From contig CAZMRF010000051.1 of NCBI GenBank assembly GCA_964568735.1, positions 1-36,804 of the forward strand: a DNA stretch of 36,804 nucleotides. Direction: 5' to 3'. Positions 30,469 through 36,804 of this stretch are shown piece by piece (position 1 is the stretch's first letter; every line of letters starts with the position of its first letter). A model generated the notes under the pieces. It made no database searches. It saw only the letters and a program-made list of their open reading frames with translations, and had not been told where the DNA came from. The translations under genes were made by a program, and so were the position numbers. This DNA is from CAZMRF01 sp964568735. GTDB taxonomy: Bacteria > Acidobacteriota > Polarisedimenticolia > JACPZX01.

Positions 30469-31974
30469 GTGAGACTCGCGGGATGGGCGATCCTCGCGGT
30501 CTACTTCGCGGCTCTGGGGGGGCTGGCCCTCCTGGGACTCCACAGGCTCTACCTCTCGGCGCTCTTCCTGAAACGAAGACCTTCGAGGCGGAGCGGGCTC
30601 GCCCGGTTGCCTGAAGTCACGGTGCAGCTCCCCGTCTTCAATGAAATCTACGTCCTGGATCGGCTGGTGCAGGCTGCCTGCGCCCTTCGCTACCCGCGCC
30701 ACCTCCTCGAGATCCAGATCCTCGACGACTCGACCGACTTGACATCGAACCGTGCGGCCGAGCTGGCGAAATCATGGAGGGGACGCGGCTTCGACGTCGT
30801 CTTCCTGCACCGCGCGCGGCGGGACGGCTACAAGGCAGGCGCCCTCGCATTGGGATTCGAGCGCGCTCGCGGCGATCTCATCGCCGTCTTCGACGCGGAT
30901 TTCGTCCCGCCGCCCGACTTCCTGGAACGCACCGTTCCCTGGTTCTCGGATGCGCGGGTGGGGATGGTACAGGCTCGCTGGGGCCACCTCAACCGGGCCC
31001 GTTCCGCCCTCACCCGCGCGCAGGCCCTCATGCTGGACGCCCACTTCGGCGTCGAGCAGGCCGCGCGCTTCGCCTCAGGGCGATTCTTCAACTTCAACGG
31101 CACCGCGGGGATCTTCAGGCGAAGCTGCATCGAGGAGGCCGGCGGCTGGCAGGGCGACACGCTCACGGAGGATCTCGACCTCTCCTACCGCGCGCAGATG
31201 GCCGGCTGGAAGTTCGTCTTCCTCGACGATCTCCTCTGCCCGGCGGAGCTGCCCGTGGAGGTGAATGCCCTGCGCTCGCAGCAGCACCGCTGGGCGAAAG
31301 GATCGATGCAGACCGCCCTCAAGATCCTCCCCCGCATCTTCCGGGCCCGCCTGCCCCTCGCGGTGAAGTGCGAAGCGGCCTTCCACCTGCTCGACAACGC
31401 CGCCTACCTGCTTCTCTTCGTGGCCTCGATCCTCGTGGTCCCGTCGCTGGCCCTGCGCCTCGAGCCGGGCTGGCGTTCCGCGCCTGTCGATCTCTCGGTC
31501 TTCCTCACGGGCACCTGCTCCTTCGGCGTCTACGCCGCTGTCGCTCAGAGCGGACGCTCGGCGGGCCTCCTGCGCAGTCTCCTGGACCTGCCCGTCGCCA
31601 TGGCGCTCGGCATCGGTCTCGCGTTGAACAACGCCCTCGCCGTCATCGAGGCGCTCCTGGGCATCCCGTCGGGCTTCAGGCGGACACCCAAGTACCGCAT
31701 CACCGACGCCGAGGGCGGCCCGGACGCCTGGCAGCAGCTCACCTACCGAGGTGAGACGACTCGTCTGGCCCCCGTGGAGCTCGCCCTATCGGCCCTCTTC
31801 GCAGCCGCCATCGCCTGGGCCTGGACGAAGGGGCTCTACACGTCCCTCCCCTTCCTGGCCCTCTTCTGCGCCGGCTACGGCTACGTCTCGATCCTCACAA
31901 TCGTCCAACAGGGTGGTCTCGGTGGGAGCCTGCGGATACTCCAACGGCAGGCAACGGCGACGGAGCCAGGCTGA
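30469..31974 (+). CDS. family 2 glycosyltransferase, membrane-anchored (cellulose/glucomannan synthase-like)
   Basis: A 501-residue processive-type GT2. An N-terminal helix (about 5-25) is followed by a cytoplasmic GT-A domain with LPVFNE, LDDSTD (first Asp, 86), DAD (142-144), TED (233-235, catalytic base) and QQHRW (271-275, acceptor-binding), then four C-terminal membrane helices. This arrangement resembles CslA-type mannan or beta-glucan synthases. It probably uses a nucleotide sugar. GTG 30469 has GAGG 10 nt upstream. No BcsB/D-type export partner is present, so the product is unknown. Divergent from the GT87-type gene. Confidence 0.88.
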   Translation: MRLAGWAILAVYFAALGGLALLGLHRLYLSALFLKRRPSRRSGLARLPEVTVQLPVFNEIYVLDRLVQAACALRYPRHLLEIQILDDSTDLTSNRAAELAKSWRGRGFDVVFLHRARRDGYKAGALALGFERARGDLIAVFDADFVPPPDFLERTVPWFSDARVGMVQARWGHLNRARSALTRAQALMLDAHFGVEQAARFASGRFFNFNGTAGIFRRSCIEEAGGWQGDTLTEDLDLSYRAQMAGWKFVFLDDLLCPAELPVEVNALRSQQHRWAKGSMQTALKILPRIFRARLPLAVKCEAAFHLLDNAAYLLLFVASILVVPSLALRLEPGWRSAPVDLSVFLTGTCSFGVYAAVAQSGRSAGLLRSLLDLPVAMALGIGLALNNALAVIEALLGIPSGFRRTPKYRITDAEGGPDAWQQLTYRGETTRLAPVELALSALFAAAIAWAWTKGLYTSLPFLALFCAGYGYVSILTIVQQGGLGGSLRILQRQATATEPG

Positions 31975-32062
31975 CCCGGAACTCCCGAAACGGCCCCTAT
32001 GCGTGGGCAAGGAGCATGCGAAAGAGGGGTATGGTCGCGAGTGGCTGCACCCATCAGCGGTG

Positions 32063-32186
32063 GCGCGGGACGGAGGGTCGACCGGAGCGTACGTCTGGAG
32101 CCGGTCGAGATGCTGCACTTGGTATCGATGTGCCCACGGCGGAAGTAGGAGCGCAGGGCGACCCTCCGTCCCGCGCTGAGGGTCGC
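32063..32186. repeat. nested long inverted repeat between convergent genes
   Basis: A perfect 18-bp inverted repeat, 32063-32080 with 32159-32176, encloses 78 nt. Two competing hairpins use the same arms: TCGACCGG 32078-32085 with CCGGTCGA 32101-32108, and GCGACCCTC 32158-32166 with GAGGGTCGC 32178-32186 (9 bp, 11-nt loop). An outer pair CGTGGGCA 32002-32009 with TGCCCACG 32131-32138 adds to this. The right arm can therefore pair either leftward or locally. It lies in a 243-bp non-coding gap (31975-32217) downstream of a rightward and a leftward gene. Candidates are a bidirectional terminator, a REP- or MITE-like element with 18-bp terminal repeats, or a structured RNA. Confidence 0.6.
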
Positions 32187-32217
32187 GCATCAGCAGCGAC
32201 GAGGCCGCCCCGACGCG

Positions 32218-34353
32218 TTACTTCACGGCGCCGAGCGGCTTCCTCGCGAAGTGATAGAGGCCGTAGGCGAGCGCCGCGAAGGCGCCCATCGCCAGCCATG
32301 AGCTCTGGTCGACGCCGAAGGTGGGCCCGAAGTTGATCGAATTCACCGGCAGCCATCCGGCGCCCTCCATCAGCTTGATCACGATGGCGAGCAACCCGAT
32401 GATGCCACCAGCGGCGATGAGTCCGCTCGCGAAGAGCGCGCCGGGACCCGCCTCGCCCTCTCCCTCGGCACCCTCTTCCTGGCCGCGGTTCACCAGCCAG
32501 TTGACGAGCCCTCCGCAGAAGATGGCGGCGGTCGTGCCGATCGAGAGATAGGAGCCGACGGCGAAGGCGAGGGAGCGGATTCCGAGCAGCTCGATCGCGA
32601 TGACGAGCGAGACGCCCAGGAAGACGAGCCCCCAGGGCAGCTTCTGCGTCAGGATGCCGTTGATGACGACGGACATCAGGCGGGCCTGAGGGGCAGGGGC
32701 GGCCTGGCTGCCGATGCCCTGGATCCACTGCACCTCGACCTGACCGCTCGCGGGGTTGTAGAGGTACTTCCCTTCGGGCACGGTGGTGGAGCCGATGACG
32801 TTCACCAGGGTCCACGTCCGGTCCGCGTGCTTGAAGTCCCGGTTCTCGACGACGACTCCGTCGGGCGGGTTCGCCACGTCGAGGGCGAAGCTGACCGGTT
32901 CGTACTTCTCGAGCCCCCGGTTCATCGCGATGAGTGTCGCGCCGACGACGAGCGCCGAGAAGCCCACGCCGATGAAGAGGCCGAGCTGCTGCGAGCGCGG
33001 GGTGGCTCCCACCAGGAAGCCGGTCTTGAGATCCTGGGAGGTCGCCCCCGCGTTCGCCGCGGCGATGCAGACGACCCCACCAATGGAGAGTGCCAGGACG
33101 GCATAGGCGGGAGCTGTCCAGCCTGCCACGAAAAAGATGGCGCAGGTCGCCATGAGCGTGGCGATGGTCATTCCCGAGACGGGATTGGCCGTGGTGCCTA
33201 TCAGGCCGCAGATGCGTGATGAGACCGTGACGAACAGGAATCCGAAGATCACCACCAGCAGGCTGGCCACCAGGTTGTGGAAGGCCGAGGTGGGCGCGCC
33301 GGGGACCGGCTTGATCGTGAGAAGAGCCCACATCCCCAGGACGATGAGCGCCGAGCCGCCGAGGACGACGGAGAGGACCAGGTCGCGGCCGGTGCGCCCT
33401 TCCGAGCCCTGCGCGCCGCCGCTGTTGCGCGCGCGCACGGTGGCCACGCCTTCACGGAGCGCGGAGACGATCGTGGGCATCGTTCGGATCAGGGTGAGGA
33501 GCCCCGCCGCGGCGACCGCCCCGGCGCCGATGTAGCGGATGTAGCTCGACCAGAGCTGGTCCGATGTCATCTGTGCGATGGGGATGGTGCTGGGGAAGAT
33601 GGGTGTCGGGACGAGGGAGCCGAAGAACTTGATGGCCGGCATCATGAGCAGCCATGAGAAGACACCCCCCGCGAATATCGTGCCCGCCGTCCGCGTCCCG
33701 ATGATGTAGCCCACCCCCAGGTACTCGGAGGTGATCGCGGCGCGCAGCGAGGCCCCGGGAAGCCACACCGGGTTGTAGGTGGGCGTCTCGCGCAGGATGG
33801 CGAACGCGTTGGAGTTCTGCAGCAGCGTGTAGACGCCGCCCAGCCCCAGACCCCAGAAGACCCGCCCCGCGAAGGAGCCGCCCTTCTCCCCTGCGATGAG
33901 GACGTCGGCGCAGGCCGTGCCTTCCGGGTAGCGGAGCTTGCCGTGCTCCTTGACGATGAGCTGGCGGCGCAGCGGGATCATGAACAGCACGCCCAGCCAG
34001 CCGCCGATGAGAGCCAGGAGGAAGATCCGCGAGTACTCGAGGGGGAAGCCCAGGAAGATGAGCGCGGGCAGCGTGAAGATCACGCCGGCCGCCACCGACT
34101 CGCCCGCCGAGCCCGTGGTCTGCACGATGTTGTTCTCGAGGATCGTGGCACGGCCCAGGGCGCGCAGAAGGCTGATCGAGAGCACGGCGATGGGGATCGA
34201 TGCAGAGACGGTCAACCCTGCGCGAAGGCCGACATAGACGGTGACCGCGCCGAACATGATCCCGAAGAGCGCACCGAGAACGACCGCCCGCACCGTGAAC
34301 TCGGGGACGATGGATTCCTCGGGAACGTAGGGCTTGAACTTCGGTTCGCTCAT
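32218..34353 (-). CDS. OPT family oligopeptide transporter
   Basis: A 711-residue inner-membrane proton-coupled transporter of the OPT family, which takes up small peptides and, in some members, metal-chelate compounds. About fifteen hydrophobic helices are visible; N-terminal signatures are VYVGLRAGLTVSASIPIAVL, NNIVQTTGSAGESVAAG and RYPEGTACADVL. A soluble loop around residues 500-580 (FALDVANPP; EGKYLYNPASGQ) separates two helix bundles, as in bacterial members. ATG 34353 has GGAGG 5 nt upstream; the frame is open further to 34500, but that part is non-conserved. It stands alone, with the moeA gene upstream on the same strand. Confidence 0.93.
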   Translation of the reverse strand: MSEPKFKPYVPEESIVPEFTVRAVVLGALFGIMFGAVTVYVGLRAGLTVSASIPIAVLSISLLRALGRATILENNIVQTTGSAGESVAAGVIFTLPALIFLGFPLEYSRIFLLALIGGWLGVLFMIPLRRQLIVKEHGKLRYPEGTACADVLIAGEKGGSFAGRVFWGLGLGGVYTLLQNSNAFAILRETPTYNPVWLPGASLRAAITSEYLGVGYIIGTRTAGTIFAGGVFSWLLMMPAIKFFGSLVPTPIFPSTIPIAQMTSDQLWSSYIRYIGAGAVAAAGLLTLIRTMPTIVSALREGVATVRARNSGGAQGSEGRTGRDLVLSVVLGGSALIVLGMWALLTIKPVPGAPTSAFHNLVASLLVVIFGFLFVTVSSRICGLIGTTANPVSGMTIATLMATCAIFFVAGWTAPAYAVLALSIGGVVCIAAANAGATSQDLKTGFLVGATPRSQQLGLFIGVGFSALVVGATLIAMNRGLEKYEPVSFALDVANPPDGVVVENRDFKHADRTWTLVNVIGSTTVPEGKYLYNPASGQVEVQWIQGIGSQAAPAPQARLMSVVINGILTQKLPWGLVFLGVSLVIAIELLGIRSLAFAVGSYLSIGTTAAIFCGGLVNWLVNRGQEEGAEGEGEAGPGALFASGLIAAGGIIGLLAIVIKLMEGAGWLPVNSINFGPTFGVDQSSWLAMGAFAALAYGLYHFARKPLGAVK

Positions 34354-34464
34354 TCCTCCCTCCGCGGGCCGCGAGAAGCCTGCCCGAGTCATGCCGGCGC
34401 GGCCCGAGATTGCGCTCGGACGAGCTCCCAGGCTCGAATCCGGTTCGACGTGGCCCGGGATGGT

Positions 34465-34510
34465 ACCCCGAGAGGGGGTCCCGAGGACACCCCGAGGCAC
34501 GGACCCCGAG
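34465..34510. repeat. cluster of four CCCGAG-type octamers with a hairpin
   Basis: ACCCCGAG occurs at 34465-34472, 34489-34496 and 34503-34510, and GTCCCGAG at 34478-34485 (11-14 bp apart). ACCCC-GAGAG-GGGGT-type pairing at 34465-34479 also forms a small hairpin. The gap (34354-34525) lies between moeA and the OPT gene on the minus strand and shows no other feature. Confidence 0.3.
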
Positions 34511-34525
34511 CCGGACCAGGGGCGG

Positions 34526-35773
34526 CTAGAGGCTCTCCAGCAGCATCACGCGGAGGCGCGCCCCCGCGTGAATCTCAGCCTGGTCCTCCGGGGCGACGAG
34601 CAGGGCGTTGGCCCGGCTCAGGGCGACGAGATCGGCCGAGCCCATCGTCGGCACGGGCGTCACGGTGAGATCCCCCGCGGAATCCAGCCCGACGCGGCCG
34701 GGGAGGTACCCTCTGCGCCCTGGATGCCGGCGTACGGCCTCGGTGAGGCGGGCCGAAGGAAGGCGATCCACCGGCTCGGGATCGCCGAGCATTTTCCTGA
34801 GGGCCGGACGCACGAAGACCAGGAAATCCACGATCGACGAGACCGGGTTCCCCGGCAGGCCGAAGACGATCCCTCTGGACGAGGCCTCGTTCCGGCCGAA
34901 GAAGAGAGGCTTCCCGGGCTGGATGGCCACCCTCTCGAAGATCGCACGGCAGCCCTCCTGCTTCAGGCAGCGGCCGACGAGGTCGTACTCGCCCATGGAG
35001 ACCCCGCCGCTGACGAGGAGCACGTCGGAGCGGAGGCCCTCCACGATCGCGCCACGGATCTCGGCTTCATCGTCCCTGACGATCCCGAGGAGGCGAGGTT
35101 CAATCCCCATCGTCCTGAGCAGATGCCGGAGCGACCACGAATTGGTCTCGCGGATCCGGCTCCCATCCGGCTCGGCATCGGCCGGAACCAGCTCATCGCC
35201 CGTCGAGAGCACGGCCACGGATGGGATGCCCCGGACGCGCACCCGGATCCTACCCTCCGCCGCGAGGAGAGCCGCTTCGGCCGCCCCTGTTCGAGCCCCG
35301 GGCGAGAGCAGAAGGGACCCCGCCCGGAGGTCCTCTCCAGCCCGCCGGATGTGCTTCCCCGCCGGCGACGGGCGCAGGACTCGCACGCGGCGGCCTCCCT
35401 CGATCGGCTCCGTGTCCTCGACCATCACGATGGCGTCGGCGCCGGCCGGAATGGCGGCGCCCGTCATGATCCGCGCAGCCTGCCCCGGCCCCACCTCGCG
35501 GGAAGAATCCCGGCCCGCCGGCAGCTCCTCGACGACTTCGAGCTCGGCCGGAACGCGGGCGACGTCCGCGGCTCGGACGGCATAGCCGTCCATCGCCGTC
35601 CGGTCGAAGCGCGGCATGTCGGAGGAAGCGCGGATCTCCGCGGCGAGGCGACGCCCGCCGGCATGGTCGAGATCCACCTCCTCGTCCGGTTGCGCCTCGA
35701 CGGCATCGAGGACGAGGCCGAGCGCCTCGTCGACGCCCAGGACGCGGAGGCGCTGCCGCTCACTGTGCCTCAC
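34526..35773 (-). CDS. moeA: molybdopterin molybdenumtransferase MoeA
   Basis: A 415-residue MoeA, which inserts molybdenum into adenylated molybdopterin to give the molybdenum cofactor. Signatures: MPRFDRTAMDGYAVRAADV, RIMTGAAIPAGADAIVM, VLSTGDELVPADAEP, SGGVSMGEYDLV, QPGKPLFFG and FGLPGNPVSS. Length and domain order are normal. GTG 35773 overlaps the prmC stop (GTGA), with GAGG 7 nt upstream, so translation is coupled to prmC. This prfA-prmC-moeA order is unusual functionally but is a clear operon here. It implies that molybdoenzymes exist elsewhere in the genome. Confidence 0.95.
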   Translation of the reverse strand: MRHSERQRLRVLGVDEALGLVLDAVEAQPDEEVDLDHAGGRRLAAEIRASSDMPRFDRTAMDGYAVRAADVARVPAELEVVEELPAGRDSSREVGPGQAARIMTGAAIPAGADAIVMVEDTEPIEGGRRVRVLRPSPAGKHIRRAGEDLRAGSLLLSPGARTGAAEAALLAAEGRIRVRVRGIPSVAVLSTGDELVPADAEPDGSRIRETNSWSLRHLLRTMGIEPRLLGIVRDDEAEIRGAIVEGLRSDVLLVSGGVSMGEYDLVGRCLKQEGCRAIFERVAIQPGKPLFFGRNEASSRGIVFGLPGNPVSSIVDFLVFVRPALRKMLGDPEPVDRLPSARLTEAVRRHPGRRGYLPGRVGLDSAGDLTVTPVPTMGSADLVALSRANALLVAPEDQAEIHAGARLRVMLLESL

Positions 35774-36624
35774 GCTGGGTCCTCAGCGGTCCTGCGCGCG
35801 CTGACGACGCGCGGCAGGCCCGACAGGTCCGGAGTGACCGTGATCTCCTGCCACCTGCCCGTCGCTTCGAGGAGCTGCTTCACCCGCTCGAGCCTCGGAA
35901 GCGAGATCTCCATCACGATGTGGCCCCCCGCTCTCAGGATGACTTCCGCCTGGGGGATGAGGCGCGCGATCACCTCGTCGCCGCGCCCGCCCGCGAAGAC
36001 GGCGACGGCCGGCTCCCACCGGCGAACCTCCTCCTGGACGGACTCCCCGATGGCCACGTACGGAGGGTTGGAAGCCACGAGGTCGAGCTTCCCGGCGAAC
36101 CCTTCGCCGAGCAGCGGGCCGAGGGCGTCCCCCTCGTGGAAGCGGATGCGCCCGGCCACTCCGTGTCGCGCGGCGTTGCGCCGGCAGACCTCGAGGGCGC
36201 CGGGCGAGATGTCCACGGCGTGAACCGTCGCCTCCGGCAGCTCCCGGGCCAGGGCCACCGCGATCGGGCCGGCCCCCGTGCCGACGTCGGCGATGACGGG
36301 AGCTGGCCCGGCACCGAGGAGCTGCAGCGCGCGCTCCACGACGTGCTCGGTCTCGGGGCGGGGGATGAGCACGTCCGGCGTGACCTCGAAGTCGAGGGAC
36401 CAGAACTCTCTCGAGCCCATGAGATAGGCCAGGGGGACCCTGTCCGCTCTCCGCTCGACGAGGCTGTCGAAGCGGGCGACGAGAGCGGGCTCCGCCACCT
36501 GATCGAGGCGGGCTGAAAGCCGCGCTCGATCCAATCCGAGGACGTGGGACAGGAGCAGCTCGGCGTCGAGGAGGGCTGAAGGAACCCCGCTCTCGGTGAG
36601 CCGGGCGGCGGATCGCACGAGCAC
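35770..36624 (-). CDS. prmC: release factor glutamine methyltransferase PrmC/HemK
   Basis: A 284-residue SAM-dependent methyltransferase that methylates the glutamine of the GGQ motif in peptide release factors. The N-terminal helical domain (LLDAELLLSHVLGLDRARL; PLAYLMGSREFWSLDF; IPRPETE) is followed by the SAM-binding DVGTGAGPIAVALA (113 on) and the substrate-binding NPPY (186-189). The GTG at 36624 has GAGG 9 nt upstream; sequence before it in frame lacks family similarity and overlaps the prfA end. It directly follows prfA, its substrate gene. Confidence 0.95.
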   Translation of the reverse strand: MLVRSAARLTESGVPSALLDAELLLSHVLGLDRARLSARLDQVAEPALVARFDSLVERRADRVPLAYLMGSREFWSLDFEVTPDVLIPRPETEHVVERALQLLGAGPAPVIADVGTGAGPIAVALARELPEATVHAVDISPGALEVCRRNAARHGVAGRIRFHEGDALGPLLGEGFAGKLDLVASNPPYVAIGESVQEEVRRWEPAVAVFAGGRGDEVIARLIPQAEVILRAGGHIVMEISLPRLERVKQLLEATGRWQEITVTPDLSGLPRVVSARRTAEDPA

Positions 36625-36662
36625 CTGCTGGAGCCTCGCCGCGGCCGGCTCTGCTTCCTGCC

Positions 36663-36804
36663 TCAGACCTTGATCTCCCTGCTCAGGCGCTCCGCCTCGT
36701 AGTGGCTCACCAGCGCATCGACGATCTCGTCGAGCTGCCCCGACAGGACCTCCTGGATTCTATGGAGCGTGAGCTTGATCCTGTGGTCGGTGACCCGCCC
36801 CTGG
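36663..36804 (-). CDS. prfA: peptide chain release factor 1, C-terminal end only
   Basis: The last 46 residues of RF1 are encoded from base 36803 to the TGA at 36663-36665, cut by the window edge. GRVTDHRIKLTLHRIQEVL and LDEIVDALVSHYEAERL are the conserved end of RF1, which terminates at UAA and UAG. The position directly upstream of prmC confirms it. The GGQ region lies outside the window. Confidence 0.9.
   Translation of the reverse strand, partial: QGRVTDHRIKLTLHRIQEVLSGQLDEIVDALVSHYEAERLSREIKV

Noticed and set aside
32063..32176. Integron attC site
   Set aside because: The arms are perfect rather than imperfect palindromes and lack the GTTRRRY/RYYYAAC core sites.
34425..34450. tRNA T-arm-like GGCTCGAATCC
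   Set aside because: No matching acceptor, D or anticodon arms can be formed around it on either strand.

Overview
High-GC bacterial chromosome (roughly two thirds G+C outside the first 42 bases), densely packed, with many GTG and TTG start codons. The mix of genes (metzincin-type zinc metalloprotease, tandem DUF507 proteins, SelB, OPT transporter, sigma-54 regulator, lipoproteins and TatA) fits a Gram-negative-type, deep-branching lineage such as Acidobacteriota. That placement is inference; no rRNA gene is present to fix it. I see no tRNA gene, CRISPR array, prophage or intact insertion sequence.

Layout. Bases 4-2142 hold a secreted metalloprotease whose end looks cut off by foreign low-GC sequence. 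A small membrane protein (2314-2535, +) and a structured noncoding stretch (2536-2974) follow. Bases 3007-11231 read leftward: a sigma-70 factor, a hybrid sensor kinase, two tandem DUF507 proteins, SelB, TatA and a two-domain ChaN-like protein, closed by a strong hairpin at 2975-3008. Three tandem ~19-21 bp repeats lie just upstream of the sigma gene. A rightward XRE regulator/TPR pair sits at 11738-13016.

Bases 13058-19630 are mixed: rhomboid protease, a small conserved protein, HNH endonuclease, HflX, TlpA, an ECF sigma/anti-sigma pair and a type II asparaginase, mostly leftward. Bases 19768-23848 (+) are a tight larC-metG-tatD operon. A small possibly ribbon-helix-helix protein and a noncoding stretch lead to an NtrC-type regulator (24609-26045, +), which converges on a leftward operon of a glycosyltransferase, pta, a sensor kinase and a lipoprotein. 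Kinase, lipoprotein and regulator together resemble the enterobacterial GlrK-QseG-GlrR (QseEGF) set.

Bases 30469-36804 hold a family 2 glycosyltransferase, a nested inverted-repeat element (32063-32186), an OPT transporter, MoeA, PrmC and the end of prfA. The release factor, its methyltransferase and MoeA are consecutive on the minus strand.

The features most worth a second look are the nested inverted repeats at 32063-32186, the hairpin chain at 2766-2925, the repeats upstream of an unusually extended sigma factor, and the QseEGF-like trio whose kinase has lost the acidic residue beside its phospho-accepting histidine.
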